Part shown: positions 55,072 to 64,000 of the stretch, in pieces
Position numbering within the stretch: the stretch's first letter is position 1
Layout of the letters: every line of letters starts with the position of its first letter
Assembly (NCBI GenBank): GCA_024663395.1
Contig: JANFAH010000078.1
Location: 62,001-126,000 of the forward strand
Direction of reading: 5' to 3'
Length of the DNA stretch: 64,000 nt
Origin: Pisolithus tinctorius
Lineage: Eukaryota; Basidiomycota; Agaricomycetes; Boletales; Pisolithaceae
Notes under the pieces: model-generated
Told to the model about the DNA's origin: nothing
What the model saw: only the letters and a program-made list of their open reading frames with translations
Databases searched by the model: none
Position numbers and translations under genes: made by a program

Positions 55072-58000
55072 TTATGGCGGAGGTTGGTACGGGCCAGGTT
55101 TGTGTGGATAGCGTTCATGGAAAGCGGACACTATGTCGGAAGCGTGATCTAGCTCAGTTGCAAGCAACCAAGAGGTTTCTTCGTCGGTGTTCTCGTAACC
55201 AGCCCAGCGGACTAGATACAAGAGTTGACAGTGGCGGCGACGGCGGTCCACCTTAGAGTCGAGTATCTCTGATACCTCGTACTCAAGGTCACCATCGACA
55301 TCCACTGGCGGAGGCGGAGGTTGTTGTCGGTTTGGGAAAGGGTTAGCCGCTGCGGCTTCCAGTTGTGAGACATGGAAGACCGGATGTACCGAGCGCATAG
55401 AGTCAGGGAGCTTGAGGGTGACAGAATGCGTACCTGGCCTGGCCAAGATGGTGAACGGACCTAAGTACTTTTCAGAGAGTTTTTCCGAAGGACGAGTTGA
55501 GCGGAAGTACTTGGCTTTGACGTAGGCCTGTTCTCCGACCTTGAACTCAGGCGGAGGTATGCGTTTAGCATCTGCTGGACCCTGGTAGCGCTGTTGAGCG
55601 GCGGACATTTCGGAGCGGAGGAAGTCATGAAGGGCGGAGAGCTCAACGACATAGTCATGAGCCCTTGGGGAAGTGAAGTCTTGGTCAGGGACCACAGACA
55701 GGTTTGGATGGTACCCCTTGTTAGCGAAGAAGGGAGAGACTCCAGTAGTCGCACTTGGTGCGTTGTTGAAAGCGAACTCCGCTAGAGGTAACAGCTCAGC
55801 CCAGTTGTCTTGTTGGTAGTTACAGTAAACACGAAGGTACTGTTCGAGGGTCTGGTTCGTTCGCTCGGTCTGGCCATTGCCTTCTGGGTGGTAACCTGAA
55901 GTGAAGTGAAGACGCATATCAAGGGCCTTTCCTAGAGAGTGGAAGAAGTGCGAGACAAACTCAGGACCTCTGTCGGAGGTGACATTAGCTGGTACTCCAT
56001 GCTTGGAGAAGACATGGGTTAGGAAGAGCTTAGCGAGTTCAGCGGAGGTGACGGAGTCATGGGTGGGGATGAACACCGCTTGCTTTGAGAGGCGGTCCAC
56101 TACCACGAGTATGGCGGAGTAGCCATCGGAGTTGGGGAGGTGTTCGATGAAGTCCATGGAGATGGAGTCCCAAGGTCTCTCTGGGACGGGGAGTTGCTTC
56201 AGTAGACCATAAGGGCGGTGACGCGGAGTTTTGCTCCGTCCACAGGCGGTGCAAGACCTGACATATTCCTTTACGTCGGAGCGGAGGTTGGGCCACACGT
56301 AGTCCCTGCGGACGAGTTCTAAGGTGCGGTTCTGCCCGAAATGGCCTGCTAGAGGATGATCATGCTTGAACCGAAGCACTCGGAGGCGGAGGTCATCAAT
56401 GTCAGGGACAAAGATACGACCGTCAAGGCGGAGTAGGCCGTCGGAGTCCAAGGACCACCGAGGCTTAGTCGGAGTTGGAAGATGGCTGGCAGAGACAGGG
56501 TCGGATGGTAGGGCGGAGATGATGTCGGAGTGCAAGCACTCAACATCGAAGACCATGGCGGCGCGGAGCACAGGTGCCATGAGGGTAGTGGTACGGAGGG
56601 ACGACGCGAGTTGCTCCTGTGTAAACATAGGGCGGAGATTGTGAGGATTTACCTGCGCGTAGTCCCTATCCCCCCCTTTTGGGTAGACGTCCCAACGTCG
56701 TGTAAGTGCGTCGGGTTTGGCTCCCAAGCGGCCAGGTCGGAAGCGGATGGAAAGATTGAACTGGGAAAGGTACTCCAACCAGCGGGCCTGTCGACGAGTG
56801 AGAACCTTGGAGGTAGAAAAGTACTCAAGGTTTTTGTGGTCCGTCACCATGTCAACAGGTAAGGCGGAGCCTTCTAAGTAATGCCGCCAATGGCGGAAGG
56901 CCTCGAAGATGGCCAACAGCTCCTTGTCGTGGGTATCATAATTGAGTTCTGGCGCGGTCATGGTGCGGGAGTAGAAAGCGACTGGGCGGAGTTCACCGTC
57001 GGAGCAGGTGATCGACAAAATGCCAGCAATGGCATAGTCGGAGGCGTTGGTTTCCACTGTAAGCGGAGCGTCAGGGACCCAGTGAGTGAGAATAGGAGCG
57101 GAGCTGAAGGCATCCTTCAGGCGGAGGAAGGCGGAGCGGCACTCCTCGGAAAAGTTCCAAGGAGCACCCTTTCGCGTGAGGCGAGTGAGCGGAATGACGA
57201 TGTCGGAGTAGTTATTAATGAATCGTCTATAGAAATTTGCGAAACCAAGGAAAGACTGGATGTCTCGCACCTTCTGCGGCTCAGGCCAGTCGCGGACTGC
57301 CTGAACCTTCTCAGCGGACATGGTGAGACCGGAGGGAGAAAGAACATAACCGAGGTACTCGACGGAGTCGGAGTGGAACTCGCACTTCTCTGGCTTGGCA
57401 TAAAGACCATGCTTTCGAAGGCGGCGGAGTACCTCTTTTACGTGTTCGCGATGCGACTCCATGTCCTGCGAATAGATTAAGATGTCATCAAGGTATACCA
57501 CGACGCAGACATCGAGCACGTCTGCAAAGATGCTATTAACAAACCGCTGGAAGGCTGCAGGTGCATTAGTCAGACCGAATGGCATTACCCGCCACTCGTA
57601 AGAACCATAACGAGTGCGGAAAGCCGTTTTCCATTCATCTCCGTCTGCGATGCGGACCAGATGATAGGCATGGCGGAGGTCGATCTTGGTATAGACTTTA
57701 GCGCGGCTTGGAGAGTCAAGTAGGTCGGAGATGAGCGGCAGCGGATAGCGGTCTTTTTTCGTGATTTTGTTGAGTCCTCGGTAGTCTACGCAGAGGCGGA
57801 GTGAACCGTCCTTTTTCTTTACAAAGAGGACAGGGGCACCGTGAGCGGAGGTGGACTGTTTGATGAAACCGTAGCCAAGATGCTCGTCAATGAAGGTGCG
57901 GAGAGCCTCAAGCTCTGGCGGAGAAAGAGAGTAGATTGTACCAATGGGCGGAGAAGCTCCTTCCTCGAGGTCGATCTTGAGATCGAACGAGCGGTGTGGC

Positions 58001-58797
58001 GGAAGTTCAGTGGCCTTGTCTTTACTAAAGACGTCGGCAAACTCATGATACTCAGAAGGAACCGAGGAGAGGTCAGGAGGCAGAGATGAAGCGGAGGACG
58101 CACGAAGCTTCACATCATCAGCGGAGAGCTGTAAGTGGAACTGTCTAGAGCCAGGGAGAGCACAGGCTCTGACATACGCAGCAGCATTGATGAGTGAGAC
58201 GAGCGGAGCGGAGCGCGGCGAGTCGGTCGGAGATGCAGTTGGAACTGCAAACGGAGCGGAGGGTGTCGGATCCGGAGCAGAGGTCGCAGCGGAAGGTGAC
58301 GAAGGCGCCTGGGGTGTCGGCATTCCCTGTAACGATGGTTTGAACAATATACTGCCCAGTACCCAGTCAATCGACGGATTGAAGCGGGTGAGCCAGTTGT
58401 GTCCTAATACCAGCGAACATGAAGAATCCAACGGAGTAACATAAAATGAAACGGAGTTGACATCGCCGGAAGGAAAGCGGAGGGAAAGATCTACTTCTTG
58501 GGAAATGACAGCATTGGTACTACCATCAAACAAGCGGAGCGGAATTGGCGGAGAAACGGAGGAGACAGGAATGTCATATTTTTTGATTACAGACAGGTCT
58601 ACGAAGCAATGAGAAGAACCAGAATCGATCAACGCAGAAACAGTATCAACAGAATAATCCTGAAGAGTTACAGACGGAAGTAAAGAGTTGGGACTAGAAA
58701 GAGTGGACGCGTTGAGTTGGATGTCTGGTTGCGCACAGTTGGGTTCAACGCTTCCTCCAGGCTGTGCAAGCTCCCTGGAGGAGCGGACTAATTTTTT
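55072..58797 (-). CDS. Pol polyprotein of element C (PR-RT-RNaseH-IN-chromodomain)
   Basis: The frame is open from the slippery site at 58797 to 55072, about 1,240 codons, with no stop. In order: retropepsin LIDSGSSHCFVD; RT with LRLCVDYRGLNKIT, KIDLRHAYHLVRI, LTNAPAAFQ and catalytic VVYLDDILIYS (near 57,490); RNase H starting TVETNASD; integrase with the HHCC finger (HDHPLAGHFG...CTACGRSK) and D,D35E residues in DSISMDFIEH, TSDRGPEF and EGNGQTER; and a C-terminal chromodomain (YEVSEILDSK...YLVRWAGYENTDEETSW) near 55,120-55,300. Chromodomains direct integration to marked chromatin. One substitution is odd: the RNase H Asp region reads ETNASDYA, so the first carboxylate is not the usual DASD. 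Otherwise intact and possibly active. Confidence 0.95.
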   Translation of the reverse strand, partial: KKLVRSSRELAQPGGSVEPNCAQPDIQLNASTLSSPNSLLPSVTLQDYSVDTVSALIDSGSSHCFVDLSVIKKYDIPVSSVSPPIPLRLFDGSTNAVISQEVDLSLRFPSGDVNSVSFYVTPLDSSCSLVLGHNWLTRFNPSIDWVLGSILFKPSLQGMPTPQAPSSPSAATSAPDPTPSAPFAVPTASPTDSPRSAPLVSLINAAAYVRACALPGSRQFHLQLSADDVKLRASSASSLPPDLSSVPSEYHEFADVFSKDKATELPPHRSFDLKIDLEEGASPPIGTIYSLSPPELEALRTFIDEHLGYGFIKQSTSAHGAPVLFVKKKDGSLRLCVDYRGLNKITKKDRYPLPLISDLLDSPSRAKVYTKIDLRHAYHLVRIADGDEWKTAFRTRYGSYEWRVMPFGLTNAPAAFQRFVNSIFADVLDVCVVVYLDDILIYSQDMESHREHVKEVLRRLRKHGLYAKPEKCEFHSDSVEYLGYVLSPSGLTMSAEKVQAVRDWPEPQKVRDIQSFLGFANFYRRFINNYSDIVIPLTRLTRKGAPWNFSEECRSAFLRLKDAFSSAPILTHWVPDAPLTVETNASDYAIAGILSITCSDGELRPVAFYSRTMTAPELNYDTHDKELLAIFEAFRHWRHYLEGSALPVDMVTDHKNLEYFSTSKVLTRRQARWLEYLSQFNLSIRFRPGRLGAKPDALTRRWDVYPKGGDRDYAQVNPHNLRPMFTQEQLASSLRTTTLMAPVLRAAMVFDVECLHSDIISALPSDPVSASHLPTPTKPRWSLDSDGLLRLDGRIFVPDIDDLRLRVLRFKHDHPLAGHFGQNRTLELVRRDYVWPNLRSDVKEYVRSCTACGRSKTPRHRPYGLLKQLPVPERPWDSISMDFIEHLPNSDGYSAILVVVDRLSKQAVFIPTHDSVTSAELAKLFLTHVFSKHGVPANVTSDRGPEFVSHFFHSLGKALDMRLHFTSGYHPEGNGQTERTNQTLEQYLRVYCNYQQDNWAELLPLAEFAFNNAPSATTGVSPFFANKGYHPNLSVVPDQDFTSPRAHDYVVELSALHDFLRSEMSAAQQRYQGPADAKRIPPPEFKVGEQAYVKAKYFRSTRPSEKLSEKYLGPFTILARPGTHSVTLKLPDSMRSVHPVFHVSQLEAAAANPFPNRQQPPPPPVDVDGDLEYEVSEILDSKVDRRRRHCQLLYLVRWAGYENTDEETSWLLATELDHASDIVSAFHERYPHKPGPYQPPP

Positions 58798-60071
58798 GAC
58801 TCTGCCTTCTCCGCAGGCGGAGTAGGCGGAGTTTCAGCTGTAGCTGCACGGGCTTTGGCTGCGCGAGAGGTGGACTTGGGACAGTCCTTGGCGGAATGGC
58901 CAGCCTCGCCACAGAAGAGGCAGAGGTTATTCTTCATCCTGCGCTGGCATTCAGCGGAGGTGAGTTTGCCATCCTTGCCCAGAAGATGGGCAATATCGGG
59001 CTTGGACACGTCGGACTTGGGCGGGTCTTTCTGTTTGCCCTTGCCCTTGGCGTCGGACTTCGGAGCGGAGGCAGAGGACGACGATTTACTTTTGTTGTCG
59101 GAGTTCGAGGACTGCGACTTGTCGGAGGCGGACTTGGTGGTGTGCGAGATTTCTGCTTTGCGCTCCCAGTAGCGCGCATCGATGGTCTGGGCGAGTTCGC
59201 GGAGTTGTGCGAGGGTAGAAGGCCTACCGACGCGAGCGATCTCGTCCTTGATGTGGTCTGGAAGTCCGCTATAGAAGTGGTGGTGGAGTGCACCGACACC
59301 GTAGTCCTTGACTTGCGAAGCCCAGCGATTGAACTCCACAACATATTTGGTAATACGAGAACCGTCCTTCATGGTAAGGTTCTTGAGTTGTTGGACGGCA
59401 TCCGCTATTGCATCGTGCGGACCGAAATTAGCTGTGAGCTCTTGTAAGAACTCATGATAGTCGTCCATCCAGAGCGGACGGTCATAGTTGTCGGGGTTTA
59501 GCAGATCTGGCTCGAACCAAGCCAGGGCCATACCCTTAAGATAGGATTGAGCGAAGGTAACCTTTGCTCTGTCGGAGCGGAATGCGCGAGGGCGGTCTTG
59601 GAAGTTCAGCTCGCATTGAACGAGGAACTCGCGGAGCTTCTTGGGGTCGGAGCCGTCGAAGGTGTCAGGCTCACGGACTTTGGTTTTCGGAGCGGAGTCC
59701 CCAGTGCGCGAACTAGACCGCGCAAGTGCATGGACAGCTCTAGCAAGAGCTACGAGGGGATCCTCTGGCGGCTCAGCCGGGTCTTCGGGGTTATCCCCGT
59801 CACCGCTGCCCCCGCCGTCGGGATCACCATCAGGATAATCAGGGTCGGGGTCGGGTCCATCATCTCGGTTACGAGGAGACGGAGTATGGAAAGCTGATGG
59901 GTGGAGGTCGGAGCGACCAGCTTGCGAAGCGCTTTCGCCTTCAGCGCGAGAGCGGCATCGAGCGGAGAAGGATTGGAATTGTTCGACGACGGAAGGGAGT
60001 CGACGCGGATTGGCTAGCGCTACAGCGAGGTTCTCAGCGACCTCTCTCTGGGATTGAGCTCGAGTTCTCAT
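58788..60071 (-). CDS. gag of element C
   Basis: 427 codons, ATG at 60071, TAG at 58788-58790. An acidic Asp/Pro/Gly-rich linker precedes the capsid (REPDTFDGSDPKKLREFL, QSYLKGMALAWFEPDL, FYSGLPDHIKDEIA), followed by a Lys/Ser-rich region and one CCHC knuckle, C-LF-C-GEAG-H-SAKD-C. The start is 62 bp inside the 5' LTR border (60,133), a short leader. It forms the virus-like particle and packages the RNA. The stop is preceded by the -1 slippery site. Confidence 0.93.
   Translation of the reverse strand: MRTRAQSQREVAENLAVALANPRRLPSVVEQFQSFSARCRSRAEGESASQAGRSDLHPSAFHTPSPRNRDDGPDPDPDYPDGDPDGGGSGDGDNPEDPAEPPEDPLVALARAVHALARSSSRTGDSAPKTKVREPDTFDGSDPKKLREFLVQCELNFQDRPRAFRSDRAKVTFAQSYLKGMALAWFEPDLLNPDNYDRPLWMDDYHEFLQELTANFGPHDAIADAVQQLKNLTMKDGSRITKYVVEFNRWASQVKDYGVGALHHHFYSGLPDHIKDEIARVGRPSTLAQLRELAQTIDARYWERKAEISHTTKSASDKSQSSNSDNKSKSSSSASAPKSDAKGKGKQKDPPKSDVSKPDIAHLLGKDGKLTSAECQRRMKNNLCLFCGEAGHSAKDCPKSTSRAAKARAATAETPPTPPAEKAESKN
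58791..58797 (-). promoter_or_regulatory. -1 ribosomal slippery heptamer A_AAA_AAT before gag stop
   Basis: In gag frame the codons read TCA-AAA-AAT-TAG; AAAAAAT fits X_XXY_YYZ and a -1 slip gives AAA-AAA-TTA..., the open pol frame. The stop codon follows the heptamer immediately. Confidence 0.7.
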
Positions 60072-60108
60072 AATGGCGTAAGTTTTTCAGAGGACAGAAA
60101 ACGAGATC

Positions 60109-60132
60109 GTACAAGTGTGAGTATGAATATAC
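60109..60132 (-). promoter_or_regulatory. Primer-binding region of element C
   Basis: Minus-strand gtatattcatactcacacttgt directly follows the 5' LTR and is conserved at the same place in element B (48,021-48,043). It lacks the usual TGG start, so a non-tRNA or internal-tRNA priming mode is possible. Confidence 0.5.
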
Positions 60133-60846
60133 TGTCAAGTCCGGGCCTACTCCGACCAACTCCGACGCTTAATAAGGTCTAGAGGAGGGTCCGGAAGCAA
60201 GTCCGACACAGAAGAACAGAACTCCGACTAGCGGAGTGTCGGCAGGAACGAAGACCGCCGAGACAAAGGCGGAGCGGAGTGAGGGCGTCGGGTTTAGCTT
60301 GTGCGCTACCCCCTTGCACGATCTCAGCCCTCGTATTTCAGAGGGAGAGTACAGACGGGGAGTCAGAGATAACTCCGACAGACAGAAGACGGAATCAGAG
60401 GGAGTAGGAACTAAGTTGATATTCGTACTGAAGAACAGCGGAGTACAGTACATGTTTTTATACTACTACGGAGGTACAGTAACCGGAATCGGAACTGACA
60501 TATGGAGACTCATAAGTTTTCAAGTAAAATTTCCTGGACGACGAATGAAGGGTAGACGGAGGACATACGAACGGGTAACACAGAACATCCAGAAAAGGGA
60601 ACAGTCCAGGCGCTGGCCCACGCAGTGAGCGCGCTGCGGAGTACCTGACTGCGAAGGTAGTCACATGACCCCTCAGAGAACGGACCGCTCGGTCCGGTAG
60701 GAGAGTAACACAAGTCCGACAACAGTCGGAGCGGAGACGGTTCGTAGACGATAGAAGGTGGGCGGAGTTGGTGCGGAGTGAGCGAATGACCAGCGGAAAA
60801 GGTTGCGGAGTGAGTAAAGACCTATGACGAACGCGCGGTTATGACA
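60133..60846 (-). repeat. 5' LTR of element C
   Basis: 714 bp, matches 52795-53508 along its full length. Confidence 0.95.
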
Positions 60847-60851
60847 CATGG

Positions 60852-61010
60852 CATTGGTAAATTACCATTCAAGCCTTCAAAAACAGGTGCCACTATGGTG
60901 GCATAGTACCTCTGGCTTCCACATATTATTCCAGCATGGTATGGGTACCAAGATAGAGGCGATAGATGGTAAGTTCTGCTATGGCTCTGGTGCTAGTTAC
61001 ACTTCCGACC
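60852..61010 (-). pseudogene. Upstream exon part of the split TET/JBP gene
   Basis: On the minus strand the frame from about 61,000 down to 60,852 (blocks SPLSWYPYHAG, YYATIVAPVFEGLNG) continues in register through one copy of CATGG into the codons CNHGSFTMVRK at 52,789. Element C therefore sits within an exon. The true start was not found; a TAG near 61,005 may lie in an intron or mark an acceptor. Confidence 0.6.
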
Positions 61011-61380
61011 ACACCAGTTCCATTTCATGGTGTTCATGTTCCTTTATACACCATGCCAAAGCATTAGATGATGGACTGGGGCCTTTCAACCTAATTTTGT
61101 ATTCCACAGCCATTGAGAAAACATGATGCAGCCTTTTCTAGCACAGGTCTGGCAGTCCCGGTAATGCACAGATACAATGTTCTACTACAGGTCTGGCACT
61201 AGCTACACTTCCTACCATGCCGGTCATATTTCAGCATGTGGACCTTTCATTATACACTGTCCACGAGCATTGGACGATAGCCTGGGGCCTTTCCAACTAA
61301 TTGCCTATTCCACAGCCATTGAGAAAATGCAACACAGCCTTTCCCAGTACAGGTCCAGCAGTGCTGGTAATGCATAGATA
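60970..61380. repeat. ~205-bp tandem duplication
   Basis: Two diverged copies, about 60,970-61,168 and 61,169-61,380, share 'tctggygctagytacacttcc', 'cattcyacagccattgagaaaa' style blocks and 'ggtaatgcayagatacaa'. They lie between the divergent TET/JBP and 233-codon genes, i.e. in the shared upstream region. Confidence 0.7.
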
Positions 61381-61584
61381 CACTACGGTCGCATCATCAG
61401 CATTGTTCAGATTGATATCCAGCCACTTGGCTCATGATAACCACTGCGCCGGGATAGGCCACTTGCTATTCTGGCCTCCCAGGATGTGATTATTGATGAT
61501 CTCTTATCTTGCAGTTATCACATGTGTCAGCCACATTGCTATGTAATAACATTTTCACCCGATCCAACTCTACTCCAAATCACC

Positions 61585-62389
61585 ATGGATGTCAAGACCA
61601 CTAATCTATCCTACCTCTCCATGATAATCCAATACATTGGTGTCCAATTTAGACGGTTCACATATGCTTTGCAGCAGGCCAACAACCCAAGTGATCGACT
61701 GCCAGATGACTGGTATCAGCAGGTTCAGGTGGAAACAGTGAGTTTGTCGAAATGGATGCTGGTTTGCTGTGTCACAGACTTTTCCACAGCATATATTGAA
61801 GCAGGCCCTGGCTACCTGCAACACATATGGGACAATCATGAAGGTCCCACATGTTGCCAATGAACTGCTTTGGTGGACAGCCGTACAAAATATGGGAGAG
61901 ACCGCCCTGCTGGCACACATCATGGAGTTGAATGTGCTGCAGGTCAAAAGAGGAGAGGTGAGACATATGATCCACACCAGTCCTATGCCACATACCTGGT
62001 GGACAAGGGACCCTACCCATCTGGATGGGTATGATCGTCGGTCATTGGAGGAAGTTTTGCAGGAGGCCAAGGAATTCTTTGTTGGGGTTGAGGTGCGCAG
62101 TGGTCATTTTTTGATCATTCCATTGAATCCATCTGTGCCATAGGAAGGAAAAGAGAGTCTCCCACTGCTGTGTGACATGGACCAGATGCCATCAGACAGC
62201 ATCGGCCGGATGATTGAAAGCTGTGACGAGATGATCCATCAGGAGGAGGAGGAGATTCGCCAGCTCCATGGTGTGATGGAATTCTGCAGTGAATGGCTCA
62301 CCCTTTTTGACAGCCTTGGACAAGTACAGGACCAGCTTGAGGACTTCCGAGTCAATTCAGTTACCTGGCCAGGAGCCAGCAATAAGTAG
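61585..62389 (+). CDS. Three-exon gene, 233 aa, in the KDZ neighbourhood
   Basis: Exons 61585-61737, 61790-62092 and 62144-62389 join in phase 0 with good splice sites and no break: 234 codons including the stop. The product begins MDVKTTNLSYLSMIIQYIGV, has an aromatic middle (ELLWWTAVQNM, PHTWWTRDP), an acidic helical block (RRSLEEVLQEAKEFF), and a Glu-rich coiled coil (MIHQEEEEIRQLHGVM). I do not recognise a domain. It is divergent from the TET/JBP gene and convergent with the KDZ transposase, so it may be part of the same element. Function unknown. Confidence 0.65.
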
Positions 62390-62738
62390 GGTGCTGTCCT
62401 CATTACACATCTCATTAGAATCTTGATATGTAATTTCCCTGGTTTCATACTATCTAGAGATATATGCACATTACTCTGCCAATTCCTATCTTGAAGTACA
62501 TCCTAGTGTTCCTGCTAAATCCCGATACATCTGGGACTGCCTAGCCGAATAACATGTGAAACCAGTATTGCCCACTGCCAATGCCTCCATATGCCGGCCT
62601 CTCCAGAATTTCTCCTTGTGTAAGAAGAATTTCTGTGTCCACCCAGTCTCCAGTGTGAGTAACTCTAGCTCTTCTTCCCAGCGATCCCTTAGTGCTTTTG
62701 TACACAGCCAGTTGACTCGATAAACTGTGATAATTCAG
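62390..62738. other. Convergent intergenic region
   Basis: 348 bp between the 3' ends of the 233-codon gene and the KDZ transposase; no gene or repeat supported. Confidence 0.4.
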
Positions 62739-64000
62739 TCAGTATTTCACACAAGCCCAATTGATCTGCCTACATTCTGACATCCTGTCATTCATGGCAG
62801 AATCCCGGGGAAGGTCCATGGTCCAAAACCAGGCCAGAGTGTCGTCGCAATGACCTCTTGCATTTGGGTCTGCAATTGTGGCACTCACAGTCAGGTCTGC
62901 CCTATTCAATTCTTGGTATTTGCCAAGAATGTCCTCCCCAGCCCCCAGTGCAATAAGTTGCTTTTGGCACTGGCGATAGATGGTGGCATGCCGCTGAACC
63001 ATTGCCTCTGCATTGGATATCTGGCCCCATGCCCAGGTTGTCATTTTGTAGTTCCCTCCTTTCTGGACATCTGTACGAAATATCACGGCCTTGTCCACGA
63101 GGGCCAGACACAATTCATGCAATGCATCATTTGCCTGGCCCTGTCTCAGATGTATTTCCTGTTCCACAAGACTGCCGAGGCCCATGTCATGGAAATACTG
63201 TGCTCTGATATATGATGGCAGTGGAACATCGCTGACCTCCTGGTGACCAGGACAATCAGGGAGGAACGGATCATCAGTTTCGTCATTACTGTCCCCGTCG
63301 AGTGGGGCTATACTTCTGGGCCTTTGCCTGGGGTTAACTTGCCAGTCATTTCCGATGAACTGGGCTGCTCCATGTACTAGTGCATCAATCTGTGATTGCA
63401 ACTGGTCTTGCCGGCACGAAATCAACAACCAGTCTGCCTCTGTTGCCCTGGCATCCATATGTCGTGTATCCATAGCAAGCACTATTTGAGCCTGCTCAAC
63501 CTTTAATGCCCGTGCAATCCAAGTAGCTGAACCGTGTGAGCTGCTGAATGAATGGTCCTTATGGATTAGGTCAATCTCAATGGCTTTCATGGTGGGTGCT
63601 ACCATGATGTACGTAAGTTATGGGACAGATGATACAGTTGGCCCCCTTACCCTTCTCCAGCCAGACTTCATATATGTCCATGGCCTGTGGAGTATTCCGC
63701 CGGCATGACTGCGCCACAAGTTCTTGTTCCACCCATAACCGACGCAAGCCATCCAGTACCTTGCTATCCAACTCGTTGAATTTATCTTGGATTGTTGCTA
63801 ATGACTGCTTGGCAACCTTGAACTTCCGTTTCAATGCCGATGCTATGTGCAAGTAATTAAGCGGTGGTCAACCAGGTACTGTGATGACATATGCATCCAT
63901 ATCATTTTGAGGAAGTTACTATCATTCATTTGGAAGTCCAGCAACTCCTGACGATGTGCTGTCGCCATTCCCCAGGCTGATGGTGAGATTATGTTGAGAG
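62739..64000 (-). CDS. KDZ (Kyakuja-Dileera-Zisupton) transposase, C-terminal part
   Basis: Last exon 63598-62739; the preceding exon ends at 63651 after ALKRKFKVAKQSLATIQ...YEVWLEK, and more coding sequence (SAWGMATAHRQELLD) runs to the window edge. The blocks SFSSSHGSATWIARALKVEQAQI, QEIHLRQGQANDALHELCLAL and a final aromatic LAWFWTM are typical of the helical C-terminus of agaricomycete KDZ transposases. The catalytic DDE and Cys-rich parts would lie beyond 64,000. KDZ elements are DNA transposons known to be associated with TET/JBP genes in basidiomycetes; here the dioxygenase lies about 10 kb away, or about 2 kb if element C is discounted. No break is visible in this part. Confidence 0.82.

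Larger units (their letters stand above)
52795..60846 (-). mobile_element. Chromodomain Ty3/gypsy retrotransposon C, 8.05 kb
   Basis: Two 714-bp LTRs (52795-53508 and 60133-60846), flanked by a perfect 5-bp target duplication CATGG (52790-52794, 60847-60851). Genes on the minus strand are gag and pol; a plus-strand accessory gene lies between pol and the 3' LTR. LTRs differ at about ten positions by eye, all transitions, so the insertion is comparatively young. Confidence 0.96.

Overview
The window reads as a transposon-rich accessory region of a basidiomycete (most likely agaricomycete) genome. Reasons: genes are split by ~45-65 bp introns with GT..AG ends and CTNAY-like branch sites; there is a HET-domain gene and a fungal cytochrome P450; and the mobile elements (Plavaka/CACTA-type Tnp2, KDZ transposase next to a TET/JBP dioxygenase, Helitron, chromodomain Ty3/gypsy) are those known to be expanded in agaricomycetes. 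No tRNA, rRNA, CRISPR or bacterial-type operon was seen.

Layout. 1-7.4 kb: decayed host sequence with a degenerate duplicate of the 17.3-18.4 kb locus and a P450 carrying two frameshifts. 7,468-15,896: a CACTA-type element with terminal inverted repeats and a 3-bp target duplication; it holds an intact 586-codon gene (+), a dead Tnp2 transposase (-) and an intact 270-codon gene (-). 16.0-20.5 kb: an unrecognised multi-exon gene and a two-exon HET gene, both on the minus strand. 20.8-26.8 kb: a decayed Helitron Rep/helicase (-). 26.9-29.3 kb: an unknown plus-strand gene split by a 1.1-kb foldback element with a 3-bp target duplication.

29.7-41.2 kb: a diverged ~223-bp tandem repeat array split by gypsy element A (31,060-41,089; 656-bp LTRs; gag, pro, RT-RNaseH-integrase, and an antisense zinc-cluster gene near the 3' end). 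41.2-48.9 kb: LTR element B (902-bp LTRs), with no gag/pol, sharing its primer-side and polypurine sequences with element C. 49-50.9 kb: a short unknown ORF and a promoter-like, possibly solo-LTR stretch. 51.4-64 kb: a KDZ-type neighbourhood with a TET/JBP-like dioxygenase (-), a 233-codon three-exon gene (+) and the 3' part of a KDZ transposase (-, running off the window). The TET/JBP gene is split by chromodomain gypsy element C (52,795-60,846; 714-bp LTRs; perfect 5-bp target duplication CATGG).

The main threads are: (1) two differently organised gypsy elements each carry, antisense between pol and the 3' LTR, a gene for a six-cysteine zinc-cluster-like, acidic/coiled-coil protein; (2) both have a -1 slippery heptamer abutting a stop codon; (3) differences between paired LTRs are nearly all CpG-type transitions, which suggests methylation-linked decay, next to a gene family (TET/JBP) that acts on methylated cytosine; (4) two insertions can be undone on paper to give continuous exons. 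Exon borders were placed by eye from splice signals and reading frame.
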